Shown one piece after another: positions 1-10,093 of a stretch of 64,000 nucleotides of DNA. Made by a program: the position numbers and the translations under genes. The notes beneath the pieces were generated by a model that saw only the letters and a list, made by a program, of their open reading frames with translations, did not search any database and had not been told where the DNA came from. Position 1 is the first letter of the stretch; every line of letters starts with the position of its first letter. Source of the stretch: Trichomonas tenax (taxonomy: Eukaryota; Parabasalia; Trichomonadida; Trichomonadidae); assembly GCA_023091735.1 (NCBI GenBank), contig JALKBU010000127.1, positions 1 to 64,000 on the forward strand, given 5' to 3'.

Positions 1-72
1 CCCTACTCTCCCCCTTCCCCCTCCCACCCCTCTTCCCACTTTCCAACTCCGCAACCGTAACGGTCTTTTCGA
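1..72. other. C-rich pyrimidine tract at window edge
   Basis: The first 50 bases are a C/T tract with several C runs, unlike the AT-rich surroundings. No gene is seen. It lies just upstream of the degenerate gene that begins near 73 and may be its old 5' flank or a repeat end. TAACGGTC at 58-65 resembles a Myb-type site, but that is a weak match. Confidence 0.4.
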
Positions 73-194
73 GATGAATAATTCTCACCAAAATAACTCC
101 CAAGGAAAAAAGGAAAAATAAAAATTCAAAAAGCCGAACTAAAGGCAAAAGAATTAAAAAAAAAAAAAAAAAAATTCAAAATATATTTTGAAAA

Positions 195-239
<45 letters not shown>

Positions 240-1891
240 GAAAATGCAGTTAGCTCAGTCGCGAATTCACAAAATATACTTGTTGAATCACAAAATGCTC
301 TGGTAGAATTAAAGAAAGAAATTGATACTTCTAAACATAATATAGAAGATAAAAAACAGTAAATTATCCAAATGGAAAAACAGATAATAGAAGCTAATGT
401 CCAGATTGAAGAATCTCAACATGAAATGCATCTTCACGATCAACAAGGCGAAGCTGAAAGAAAAACTATTGATGATTTAAATAATATGATTATTCAAATC
501 CAAAAAAACAACAATAATGTTAAAGAAACAATCAATCAGTTGCAAAACGAATTTATCGAAATTCAGCGCAAATTTAATATTATAAAACCAAAATTGTATC
601 GATTTAGAATTATCAATGAATAGGTTGATCATTTCTTAATTGATATTATCAATCAAGTTGTGTCTGCTCAACAGGATATTAATGAAGTAAATCATGTGGT
701 CGAATTTTCTAATGGCTTATTTGAAATGATTAATGCTTCGCTAGAACAAGCTTTCAAATTGATTGGTGAAGCAAAGCAACAGCCACAGGATCCTAGATAT
801 CAACGCCTTTTCCCAAATTCTGTACCAACAGAGACTACTACAACTCTCACTTATCATTACGAAAAGACGCGGTTTATTAAATGGGAGCCAGAAGAATCAG
901 AAAAGAATCAATTTCAGCATCTTCCTAATATTAATATTGTTCACAAAGATGATCATTCGATTGACCACGAACATGATTGGCAAAAAAGAGTTCAGCCAAT
1001 GCTTGAAAGTCTTGAAGCTGATAAACTTCAAGGCCCAACATTCGAGCCTGAGAGAACTGCAATCGAATCAAACTCTAATAATGATGCACGACTTTCTCGT
1101 GAGAGGATCGAAATTGAAAGAGCTTTATCTCGTCAACAAAGAAGAGGTCCCGAAATGGCCGAGCTAATAAAGGAGAAGGACGAAACCCTGAAAAGGGAAT
1201 GGAATGAAGCAATTGCAGAAGATCATCAGAGATTCGATCAAGAGTATGCCGATTTCATTCAACAATCTCGAAGATTCGATCCTTTCTTCCCAGCTTTTGC
1301 TGATGATGACGAAAGGACTGCAGAAGCGAAAGCCGGACAAAATGAAATTGTTCGGTGTAGAGGACATCTCGATAACTTTACAGTTCCACATGTCATCACC
1401 AAAGAAGAAGATCTGCTAATTATCAAATTTATACGGATTTTAAGCGTCGAAATAAGTGGACAGATATCTCTGCACGAGCTAACCTTCCATGGTTAACTCC
1501 ACGTATTGTAAAATGGAGAATCAGATATCTTTATTGGATGAGCTATGAGCGCTTTCAAGTACTCTGCATCCCTCCAATTCCAGGAACTTATTTAGCTGAC
1601 ATCTATGAAGCATTAACTGCACCACTTCCACAAAAAGCTCGCGGAAGACCTCGAAAAAATTCAGCCAAGACCACTAAGAAACAGGAAGAAGAGAATAGGA
1701 ATGATGTTGGAGAATCTGTTCCGATTTATGTTAGTTATGGTGACAATGAAACATCAGATATTCCAAATGAAGGAGCTGATGCGATGGAGTATCTTAGCGA
1801 TCCACATCTGTATAGTGAGGATCATTCAGAGTTTGAGGAAAACCAACTTAGTTCTTCAACACTTCTTGAGGATGACGAAGTTTCCAACTGA
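73..1891 (+). pseudogene. Degenerate coiled-coil / Myb-like / AT-hook protein gene
   Basis: One decayed gene, of uncertain family. An ATG near 73 opens MNNSHQNNSQGK and then loses frame at long A tracts (about 158-175 and 198-237). From about 240 a K/E/Q/I-rich coiled coil runs in one frame to about 1430, interrupted by TAA at 360-362 and TAG at 621-623 with the same protein character on both sides. Near 1425-1432 the frame shifts by one. The first half of a SANT/Myb-like module (TKEEDLLIIKF) is continued in the other frame by YTDFKRRNKW and tryptophans spaced as in such domains. An AT-hook (RGRPRK) lies near 1640, and an acidic tail ends at 1891. The composition suggests a DNA-binding protein, possibly from a mobile or expanded family. 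The breaks are seen directly; the family is inference. Confidence 0.6.
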
Positions 1892-2265
1892 TGATAGATA
1901 ATTTAATTTGGTTCAAGCGATAACGTAATAATACGATATGTGTAATGTTGTATATATTACTTGTTATGTTGTTTGACAAAACATTTAGTTTATTCTTGCC
2001 TAGTTTACAGGAGATCAGATCCGATATGCTGTGAATTTTAGGTATTTTTGTCAATTTAGCGTTCCAGGTGATAGATCACGGTTTTATGCAGACCGTCAAC
2101 CTTGTTCGCGATTTTTCCTTCCAACACATGAGGCTAAAAATTAAATTGTGCGAAAAATGATACTGGATGACCAAATAATTTCAAAATATCTCACTTAATT
2201 TTTCAATAAGTTCTCTCAATTTTTGATAGTATCATTTTTCGCACATCAGTTTAAATCCAACATCA
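1892..2265. other. Intergenic spacer with inverted repeat
   Basis: No gene is supported. The spacer holds the 17-bp inverted repeat annotated separately. The rest is AT-rich. Confidence 0.5.
2148..2244. repeat. 17-bp perfect inverted repeat, 63-bp loop
   Basis: GTGCGAAAAATGATACT at 2148-2164 is exactly complementary to 2228-2244. It resembles the ends of a small terminal-inverted-repeat element or a hairpin. No target duplication is evident. Confidence 0.7.
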
Positions 2266-2849
2266 TTGTATATTACGAACTCTTCCTCAAAAAACGTATC
2301 CTTCTCAGTTTTTAGTCTTAGCAAAAGTTACTGTGATTACGCAGATGCAATCATCGAAGGAAATACATCATATGAGTATCTCTTTACAGAAAAAGAATTA
2401 AGGAATAGTGCTTCATATTGCGTTTTATTCCGATATCAAGACCCAGTGGATTTCCATTTGTAAAATCACCATCCATGAAATTAGATGATTATTTGGAATA
2501 TCACACAAACTTACAGATATCTTCTTACCCCGACTTTGTTGAATCAGAAATATTTGTAGCAACAAAATGTGCATTATTGGTCAGAATTGAAATGGATGCA
2601 AATAGTGAAATCAACTCTAGAACGGAAATAGGAGTCAAGCGCGTTTATGGAATACTCACTAGCAGTGAGGGTAAGAAACCCATCGAATCTTATCCTATTG
2701 CTTTGCAACCCAGGATTAAATTGCCACCAATTACGACAGAAGGAGAAACATCAGAATTTAATTATTTCAAAAATCAAATGATTGTTTTTTCTTGCATTTT
2801 ATATATTACTATGCTTGTTGCATCTCTTATTTGCGCATGCATGCGTTAA
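2266..2849 (+). pseudogene. Broken gene for a C-terminally anchored membrane protein
   Basis: Two overlapping frames together encode about 190 residues. The first (2266-2463) opens on TTG and has no upstream ATG. The second carries on from about 2440 and ends at 2849 with a single hydrophobic segment (MIVFSCILYITMLVASLIC) followed by a short basic end. A frameshift near 2430-2450 joins them: the first ends with FRYQDP, and the second continues with SGFPFVKSPS. The layout, an ectodomain followed by a C-terminal membrane anchor, is like many trichomonad surface proteins, but I do not recognise the family. An alternative is a short intact protein from the ATG at 2475. Confidence 0.4.
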
Positions 2850-3058
2850 TTATTCCGAATGCAAAATATCGATATGCATTTCCAAGTCGATAATAGAGAC
2901 AATGTGTTTTATGCTTTCGCTGATACCAGAAAATATTCAAATGTATACAGAGAATAATACTTATATGGCCGTTTATTTGTTTTTTCAATTTAAATTAAAT
3001 TATATCAAGAAGCATTACCACAAAATGTTAAAAGAAATAATATTTTAGTTAAAAAATT

Positions 3059-5293
3059 TCAGTGTCTATTGTTCTCACTTCTTATTACAAGCTCAGTGAA
3101 AACTTTATCAAGATTTGAAGAAGAACAAGTGTAATGCTTGATACAGTCGTTATTTTCTTTCAGTTCCTTAAGCTTCATGAAAATGACAGCTGCAGAAACA
3201 GATGAAGAAATTGAGTACACGAGGCTTAATGGACGCTCAACAGTGATTGAGGAATCAGGGAATTCCCTTGCCATTGCTATTTTGACTGTTTCCATTCTAT
3301 CAATATCATTAACTGAGAGTGAGACTTTCCATTCTGTTCCAAACTTACTTGTCAAGTATTGTGGTGTTCCAACAGTATATATACAACCATTAATCATCAT
3401 TGAAATTCTATCACATATCATTTCTGCTTCATCTAATAAGTGTGTGCACAGCATAAATGTCTTTGATCCACGATATTTATTAATCAACTGATGAACTTTG
3501 CGTCTTGAGACCGGATCAAGAGATGATGTTGGCTCGTCAAGTAACAGAAGAGGATACGGTGATAAAAATGCTATTAAAATAGCAACTTTTCTTGAAGTAC
3601 CGCCAGATAGTTCACTCATCATTTTATCCTTATGTTCCTCCATTTCAAATAATTGCATATATTCGCCTTTGAAAGTATCAAGTATTTCTCGGCTGCAATT
3701 GAAAATCTTTCCAAAAATATCAAGAGCCTCTAATGGTGTTAAATATGGTGGAATATGAGTGTTGAATTGTGGACAATATCCAATTGCATATGGCTCATTA
3801 TATTCGAAATCACCGCTATCATTTGCTAAATAACTTGCCATTATTGAGATAAGAGTTGTTTTTCCAGCACCATTAGCACCTAAGAAACCTAAAATTTCAT
3901 TTTCTTTGATTCCAAGCGTAACATCATTGACAGCTGCGACTGGATCTCCATCTGGCTTGAAGAAAATCTTGCTGATATGTTTTAGCTTAATATAATATTC
4001 TTCATTATCAATGTTTTGTTCCATTGCTATTGCTTCTTCGGTGATGTTCTGCTGGCTTTTAATTTGATTGAAAAACTGAGTGAATCTTTCATACTCCTTC
4101 TTGGAATTATAAATTTTGCGTTCACGTATGAAATCACTAACAAATGCGAAAATTACAAAATACAGATGGCCAGATCCAATAGATGCCATGAGCATAGATA
4201 TTATTTGAAGATCAAGCTTGAAATGATTATTTTCGGTGCACTTCATGCCGAGGTAAATGATATTAGTTGGAGGGTATAAACCACATAAGAAATAGCCCAT
4301 TGATGTTTTGGGCTCCGCAAATCCAATGATTAATGCAACAGGAACGAAAAGTAATGGAAATACAACAATCATATAGTATTGATTTGGCAAAAAAGAACAT
4401 ACAGCATAAAGCAATATTAATATTGAAAATCCATTGTTCAAGGCACCAATCATTATCGTGATCATGTTGCTAGCAAAGTTTCCAATAGGATACCACCAAA
4501 AAGAAATGCAAAAACATATAGATGCTATAGCATAACTAATCCAGTCTGCTAATAAGTAACCTAAATAAAATCCTATTTTAGACACCTGACATGTATACAA
4601 ATATGCGATGCGATCTGATTGGAGCCATTCGAATAGTTGAGTAGCGTTCGTGAAACAAAACATTATCATCATTATTGCAAGATGGTAGCAAGTTGACAAT
4701 CGACCCTTTCTGGCATCCCCAGCGTCGGGAATTATTGTTTGTTCGTAATCAAGTGTTGCATTTATTGAGAAGTTCCAAAGTACTTTGTAGAAGATTTCAA
4801 AAGTTTCAAATATTGTAGGTGCGTTAGAAAAATAAGAGTTATTATAGAACGTGTTGACAATGATATCATCTTGATCATGTATAAATTCATATCCCGCAAT
4901 ATAATTTATTTTATCTGATGATTGATTTAATTCCTTTTCGACTAAGTATTCATTAAATAACTTTTTGGATCTAAAGCGAGTAATGACTGGTGTGAATCCT
5001 CCTTCTTTCTCGAACAAGTTTTTAACTCCTTTTTCAAATTCAAGAGTCAAATTCAGATCTGAATATAGATCTAAAACTATAGCAATTCCTGCTTTATCGT
5101 CTTTGAATTTTTTCAAATCCATCTTGCTAGACTTACTAACGGGTGTTTCAATAATTGTATATGAAAAAAATACGCTTGAAATTAATAAAAATGCAAGATG
5201 AAGGAACATTCCGAATACATGCATTTTATTGTGCTTGTAGAAAAGCAACTTACATTTAGTGATTGCAAAAGATTTCCTTAAAAAAACACCCAT
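3059..5293 (-). CDS. Half-size ABC transporter, ABCA-type
   Basis: A 744-residue membrane transporter with one membrane domain followed by one nucleotide-binding domain. ABCA-family members move lipids or lipid-like substrates; the substrate here is unknown. A first membrane segment lies at about 25-48, then a large non-cytosolic loop with several N-X-S/T sites. A cluster of membrane segments follows at about 205-390. In the ATPase part, Walker A is GANGAGKTT (472-480), the Q-loop is YCPQF (506-510), the signature is LSGGT (562-566), Walker B is LLLLDEP (582-588) and the switch histidine is H618. All are intact. Full-length ABCA proteins have two such halves, so this one would need to dimerise. 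It is divergent from the calmodulin-like gene across a 117-bp shared spacer. Confidence 0.9.
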   Translation of the reverse strand: MGVFLRKSFAITKCKLLFYKHNKMHVFGMFLHLAFLLISSVFFSYTIIETPVSKSSKMDLKKFKDDKAGIAIVLDLYSDLNLTLEFEKGVKNLFEKEGGFTPVITRFRSKKLFNEYLVEKELNQSSDKINYIAGYEFIHDQDDIIVNTFYNNSYFSNAPTIFETFEIFYKVLWNFSINATLDYEQTIIPDAGDARKGRLSTCYHLAIMMIMFCFTNATQLFEWLQSDRIAYLYTCQVSKIGFYLGYLLADWISYAIASICFCISFWWYPIGNFASNMITIMIGALNNGFSILILLYAVCSFLPNQYYMIVVFPLLFVPVALIIGFAEPKTSMGYFLCGLYPPTNIIYLGMKCTENNHFKLDLQIISMLMASIGSGHLYFVIFAFVSDFIRERKIYNSKKEYERFTQFFNQIKSQQNITEEAIAMEQNIDNEEYYIKLKHISKIFFKPDGDPVAAVNDVTLGIKENEILGFLGANGAGKTTLISIMASYLANDSGDFEYNEPYAIGYCPQFNTHIPPYLTPLEALDIFGKIFNCSREILDTFKGEYMQLFEMEEHKDKMMSELSGGTSRKVAILIAFLSPYPLLLLDEPTSSLDPVSRRKVHQLINKYRGSKTFMLCTHLLDEAEMICDRISMMINGCIYTVGTPQYLTSKFGTEWKVSLSVNDIDRMETVKIAMAREFPDSSITVERPLSLVYSISSSVSAAVIFMKLKELKENNDCIKHYTCSSSNLDKVFTELVIRSENNRH

Positions 5294-5410
5294 TGATAAA
5301 AAATAAGGTTTACATTTATTTTTTTCTAACCCCTTTATAAATCAACCCCTTGTTTTAAATTCACACGCCCTCAATAAAGAAAAAATTTTTAAACGGGTAG
5401 TTAAATAATA
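5294..5410. promoter_or_regulatory. 117-bp shared divergent promoter region
   Basis: This is the only sequence between two divergent ATGs (ABC transporter on minus, calmodulin-like on plus), so both promoters must lie here or in the coding ends. It contains two similar blocks, TCTAACCCCTTTATAAAT and a following CAACCCCTTG. The regulatory role is inferred from position. Confidence 0.45.
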
Positions 5411-5848
5411 ATGTGTGCTTGCGTTATTCCAGCTTCTGAGCGCGAGAACTACAAGAACGCATTTGACGCTTTCGATGAAGACAGAGATGACATGATCACA
5501 AAGGATGTCCTTGGCAAGTTACTCAGAGCTCTTGGATATAATCCTTATCCAGAGGAGGTCGAGGATATGATCGCTGATGTTGGTAGTGACAAGATAGACT
5601 TCGACTCCTTCATGTACCTCGTTTCTAAACACGCAAGAGAAGCTGATCCAGAGAAGGAATTAGTTGATGCTTTCAGAGTCTTCGATAAGGAGGGAACTGG
5701 AAAGCTTCCAAAGGATCAAGTTCGCCAAATCCTCAAAAATCTTAAGCAACCATTCACAAATGAGCAGATTGATGAATTATTTAGCAAGACAGGCAAAGAC
5801 CAATACATCGACTATGCTCAATTTGTTACAATCATGCTCAATTTTTAA
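5411..5848 (+). CDS. Calmodulin-like EF-hand protein with degenerate loops
   Basis: A 145-residue protein with four EF-hand-like segments in the calmodulin/light-chain layout. Loop 1 (22-33) starts with D-x-D-x-D, but the 12th position, usually Glu, is V33. Loop 3 (92-103) is DKEGTGKLPKDQ, with Gln at the 12th position. Loops 2 and 4 (about 56-67 and 125-136) lack most ligands. High-affinity calcium binding is therefore doubtful. The protein may act as a structural light chain, like essential light chains or some centrin relatives. The N-terminus MCACV has two cysteines near the start. The ATG at 5411 is the first in frame. Confidence 0.85.
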   Translation: MCACVIPASERENYKNAFDAFDEDRDDMITKDVLGKLLRALGYNPYPEEVEDMIADVGSDKIDFDSFMYLVSKHAREADPEKELVDAFRVFDKEGTGKLPKDQVRQILKNLKQPFTNEQIDELFSKTGKDQYIDYAQFVTIMLNF

Positions 5849-6182
5849 ATCAAATAAACGTTTTTATTTCCTGGAAAGTTCATAAAATATCAAATTATAT
5901 TCTTTTGCAATCTCCCACAATTAACTTCCTTAATAGTCAAGTCAGTCATTTTAAAGTCTTCTTTTATATAATATTGATCTGCATGTTTAAATTTTGAATT
6001 TGTGAAAATATAGAATGAATTGATGCACTATTATTATATAGAGTGCTAGAAAAGCTAAAGATAATCTATTGATAATATAGTTTCCAACAAATCAGTTGAT
6101 TTTCTCGTAGAAAGATAAAGAACTATAATATTTTGACATATAAACTTCAAAATATGACATTTAAATTAAAATTTGACATATA
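5849..6182. promoter_or_regulatory. Spacer with three TGACATWTAA-type elements
   Basis: No gene is seen. Upstream of the membrane-protein ATG lie three related 12-mers: TGACATATAAAC at 6134, TGACATTTAAAT at 6155 and TGACATATAATG at 6174, the last overlapping the start codon. Their 19-21 base spacing is about two helical turns. They are variants of the TGNCRTGTAAA element found upstream of other genes here. Confidence 0.5.
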
Positions 6183-6731
6183 ATGTCTGCTTCATCATCA
6201 AGCTCAAGGCAAGTTTCTCCAAGCATTACTGCGATCACTCCAATGAAAACGAGAGTGGCCAGGAAAAGTTTGTTGAGTTTCACATCGCCTAAAAATCTCT
6301 TCTTTGCGGTTTCATTAGGAATTGTTTTCTTTAGTTTGCTGCACTTCATCCAAGCTTCAAAACCATTTTACTGCGTTGATGGGTTAAATAAAATTTGCCG
6401 TGAATGTCCAGATAACGCAACGTGTTCATTAACGAAAGTTGTTGAATGCCACAATAACACAGTAATATACCATGAATCATGTGTCAACATGCCTTACGAT
6501 CAAGCAGACAAGGAATATCAGACTTTGATTAATGAAATATCTCATATTAAAGCCGGAAATAACTTTGCTACTACTGTTAAAGATGCTTTAAACCTGCTTC
6601 AAGCACGCAACAAATATTATATTCTTTCCAACAAAATTTACAAATCACCAAAATTCTCACTTTACGTTTCAACACTGATATTCATCATTTCAACAATGTA
6701 CGCAGTTATTTTATTCTTCAGGCTTGATTAA
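6183..6731 (+). CDS. Small Man1/Src1-like inner nuclear membrane protein
   Basis: A 182-residue protein with a basic, serine-rich N-terminal tail (1-38), a membrane segment (about 39-58), a loop of about 95 residues and a second membrane segment (about 158-178). The loop begins with a cysteine cluster (YCVDG...ICRECPDNATC...VEC). Its C-x-x-CP-x-x-A-x-C arrangement recalls the lumenal segment after the first membrane helix of Man1/Src1 (Heh) inner nuclear membrane proteins. The nucleoplasmic LEM/HeH domain and the winged-helix C-terminus of those proteins are missing. If the assignment is right, this is a minimal form. The alternative is an unrelated two-pass ER protein. Confidence 0.55.
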   Translation: MSASSSSSRQVSPSITAITPMKTRVARKSLLSFTSPKNLFFAVSLGIVFFSLLHFIQASKPFYCVDGLNKICRECPDNATCSLTKVVECHNNTVIYHESCVNMPYDQADKEYQTLINEISHIKAGNNFATTVKDALNLLQARNKYYILSNKIYKSPKFSLYVSTLIFIISTMYAVILFFRLD

Positions 6732-8363
6732 TTCACATATCATATATGCTAATTGTATTTTATAATAAATATCTTTAATCCATTAATTTTATTTTCCTAT
6801 AATTCTCCCAAAATATGAGGCACAAAAAGATCTCGAAAATAATTTTAATTAATCACCATTTTACCACTTTAAAGCAAGAACATTCAATGTTTTTGTGTGA
6901 TCACATCCATCAAAAGTTCTCATTTTTACAACAAACATAGCAGAAAACATAATTTCCAATGGGATGATCAATAGAATTATATGCATAGATATTATATTCC
7001 TCTTATCAGGCAAAAATACATAACTCAACATGAAAATATTCCCTTGGAAACCATACATGAAATTGCATTTCTTAACACTTATATTCACTGAGTTATTCAT
7101 CTTGAAAAAGTACATAGTAATGAAACAAATTTTTGAAAAACATTTTTTGCAATTCGGATATTTTACTAAAAGACGAATTTATGCAAAAATAAATCATAAA
7201 TTTTAATACATTTTAGATGCTGAATGTAATTTTATCATTAAATAGGCAATTGTGATTTTTCAATTTTCAAAAAAATCATGAACAATGAAATCCATTCTCA
7301 TTAAAACAGACTAATTAGACTACTGATCATAGAAACAGGATACAACGTTTAAATATATCAACATTTTCAAAAACGTGAAAATTTCATATTCATAAAATGA
7401 GTTGATAAGCTCGTTTTTGATATGACTATAAAGGTAGAAGTATTTACTCAAAGAAAAAGAACATTATTTTATATAAACATTATGAATGAAATCTTAAATA
7501 GAGATATTGATAGTTTTATATCTGTATTTGAAACGAAGAACCGATATAAATTACACGAATTTCTATAAATATGCATAAATCATCGTAAAACATGAAGATA
7601 ATAATCGGATCTCAAAAACCGTCTGTAGTGGCCCTTAACAAATTTGTGAGCGATCAGTTGAATGTTAGTAGCAGCTGTGTGTAGAAGATGGCGCCAAAAA
7701 ATCTGCAAAATTGTGTGGTACAAATTTCGAATTTTAACATGTAGGTTTCAAGACGGATTCCGACGCCAGATACTCTTGTAGATAGTCACTGGTAACGCCA
7801 AGGCTAGAAACCAACAAAGTTTAAAAATCGCAATATCTTGTGAATTATTTTAGTCTAGAGCACTTAAATTGATTCCATGATAAATTCACTGAGTTATATT
7901 TTTGACTGTGCTATATAGAAAAGCCTATTTTTGAATCCTCACCGAGACAGCAAAACTCAACTTCGGCCGAGGCCAAAAAAGTGAGATTTTTAATAACGTA
8001 CATTCTGCCACAGTACCTTTGTGCGGAATCTTCCTTATATTATTTATGCATGAAACTGATAATTTAAACTCACATGGATCCACACATACCATAACAACAT
8101 TGGTCAGCGTTTTCATAAAATTTTGCTCTTCTAATGAACACACCGAAGTTATAGCAGAATCAAAGGTCAAATGCTTAATTTATCACAGGTTTGACATATG
8201 AAATGCGGCACAATATTAAAGTTGCCAAAATACGAAAAAATTTAAATTGTCAGTTTTTTCGTCAATTTTGGTATTGGCTTCATACATTTCAAATCTGCCG
8301 CAATCAAAAAGGACAGCAAGAATACAGAAGAAAAAAATGAAAAAAAATTACATATTTTTGAAA
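6732..8363. other. 1.6-kb spacer, no convincing gene
   Basis: Mostly AT-rich. Two weak minus-strand frames occur: 6861-7115 (listed separately) and 7925-8170, which has no recognisable features. Between 7610 and 8000 the base composition is more mixed and may hold remains of a repeat or old gene. The kelch promoter must lie near the right end. Confidence 0.4.
6861..7115 (-). CDS. Possible small membrane protein
   Basis: An 84-codon frame with an ATG at 7115 (a second in-frame ATG is at 7100). It encodes one clear hydrophobic stretch near residues 44-62 and a short polar C-terminus. No family is recognised and no promoter element was identified, so it could be a chance frame in a long AT-rich spacer. 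Confidence 0.2.
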   Translation of the reverse strand: MYFFKMNNSVNISVKKCNFMYGFQGNIFMLSYVFLPDKRNIISMHIILLIIPLEIMFSAMFVVKMRTFDGCDHTKTLNVLALKW

Positions 8364-9527
8364 ATGGGAAATGAAGAGAGTCTTTCGCTACAACCTTCTT
8401 ATAAAATGGTTGATAGCTATGCTTACGCCCCTGTTGCCATAGACCACCGTCCTGCGACGCAGCGTCCGCAGACGAAAGGTCTCTTTATCGAGCAGCAACC
8501 GGGATCTCTTCATAAGACGGCTTATCACGGTGTCTGGTCTATGACGTATTCTTCGACGATCTGCCCAGTGACGAGAATGGGACAGTGCTGGGTCTACGAC
8601 GAAGAAACGCATCGTCTTATTATTGCATATGGTACTGATGTAAACGGATCCTGCTTGAATGATGTCTGGGCGCTGGATGTGAATGCGCTGACGTGGAAGT
8701 TATTAAATCCTGAAGCAACAACACCAAGACAATTCGCATCTGCTGTTTTAATCGGACGTAATATGATGGTATTCGGAGGTGTATGCAATTACAAATTCTT
8801 CGCTGACTTACATGCAATCAATATAGACACCGGAGCTGTAACAATGATAAATTTGAATTCTCCGGGTCCGGGACCGCGCAGTTCTCCGGTAATGTTCACA
8901 ACTCCCGAAGGTTTTCTATACCTGTGGGGTGGTTACGATGGCGCTGCCAAGAGCGGTGTCCACGTTTTGAGACAAGGTGCAACTGAATGGCATCGCTTCG
9001 AGAAAGCACACACTGGACGTGCTGCTGCGGCCTTTTGTCAACACAAGGGAAGATATTTTGCATTCGGATCTTCAAAAGGTCACGGTTTACTCGAATTTCA
9101 TCCTGAAACTGGTGAGTTTGATACAGTTGACTGCACTGGTACAGAACCACCGCACCAGCTAAACAGATCTGCTCTTGTTTCAGTCGACGAATATTTGTTC
9201 TTAATTGGTGGCGAGGCAGATACACAATTTATGCACGTTTTCGCGCTTGATGTTAACCGTCGTTGGTGGTTTGCATTCCATATACGTCCTGATATGGAAT
9301 CAATCAGCCTTGCCGATGGAAATGTCAATAAGAATGGACTTTTCCAACTTCCTCGTGAATTTGCGGCATCTATTGTTTATAATGCCGAAAAGAAGGAGAT
9401 TATATCAGTTATGGGTTCAAGGCTTATCAACCCACCACCAATATTTAAGCTTTCCATCGGAGCAGCTTTATCATCATTGCATATTAGAAGTGATATGTAC
9501 GAAGTTTTCCAAACAGGTTTTTATTAA
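8364..9527 (+). CDS. Kelch-repeat propeller protein with N-myristoylation signal
   Basis: A 387-residue protein made almost entirely of kelch-type blades. Repeats show hydrophobic strands followed by GG or G-S pairs and later W or F positions: MMVFGGVCN, LYLWGGYDG, YFAFGSSKG and LFLIGGEAD. No BTB, F-box or catalytic domain is seen, so it is probably a scaffold. The frame is open upstream, but only from a TTG. I chose the ATG at 8364 because it gives MGNEESLS, a good N-myristoylation sequence (Gly2, Ser6), suggesting membrane attachment. An in-frame ATG at 8337 is the alternative start and would lose that signal. Confidence 0.75.
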   Translation: MGNEESLSLQPSYKMVDSYAYAPVAIDHRPATQRPQTKGLFIEQQPGSLHKTAYHGVWSMTYSSTICPVTRMGQCWVYDEETHRLIIAYGTDVNGSCLNDVWALDVNALTWKLLNPEATTPRQFASAVLIGRNMMVFGGVCNYKFFADLHAINIDTGAVTMINLNSPGPGPRSSPVMFTTPEGFLYLWGGYDGAAKSGVHVLRQGATEWHRFEKAHTGRAAAAFCQHKGRYFAFGSSKGHGLLEFHPETGEFDTVDCTGTEPPHQLNRSALVSVDEYLFLIGGEADTQFMHVFALDVNRRWWFAFHIRPDMESISLADGNVNKNGLFQLPREFAASIVYNAEKKEIISVMGSRLINPPPIFKLSIGAALSSLHIRSDMYEVFQTGFY

Positions 9528-10093
9528 ATATTTGATACTATTTTTATTAATTTCATCCATAGTTTAATTAACCACAGCATCGTTACTATAACTACCAATA
9601 ATATGACTACTTATATCAGTGAATGAATCGACTTTTTAATGGTCGAAAGAATCAAAAATCTCAACATTAAAAATGGCTCAACATCTTGTGTTGCAACTTA
9701 CTTATTCATTTAAAAATATAATGAAAACAAACAATAGAACCAAGAAAACAATGTTATATAAATTGAATTGCTATCTCACATATATTTGTTATTCAGAAAT
9801 AAACTTCAATTAGACATGATTTTATCATTTATTAGCGTTAGTTGTCATCGAAATACAAGAAAATAACATACTTATTTGACAGCAATACTAACAAATACTT
9901 ATATATAATATATTAATACTACTCAAAACTAAAATTCCTATGTTGCTATTGGAAATAATATACATCGATGATCATTTTAAGGAATAGCTTCAAAAGATGA
10001 TAGGGATTGTTATATTTTAAAGAAATGACTCGAAGATAATTCCAAAGCAAGGAATCATTTAGTAGAAAAAATATGACACTTTTCCACAAATAA
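9528..10093. other. AT-rich spacer
   Basis: No gene is supported. Just before the next ATG, TGACACTTTT (10074-10083) is the reverse complement of the AAAAGTGTCA core element seen at other genes. Confidence 0.45.

Noticed and set aside
245..275. tRNA-like string GCAGTTAGCTCAGT
   Set aside because: There is a D-arm-like sequence but no matching acceptor stem, anticodon arm or T-loop downstream; the bases read as coding sequence of the degenerate coiled-coil gene.
360..623. Reassigned stop codons (TAA/TAG read as amino acids)
   Set aside because: Intact genes throughout the window end normally at TAA, TAG or TGA, and the loci with internal stops also have frameshifts or truncations, so decay is the simpler explanation.
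7925..8170. 81-codon minus-strand frame
   Set aside because: No domain, no supporting promoter element and no neighbouring fragment to extend it.
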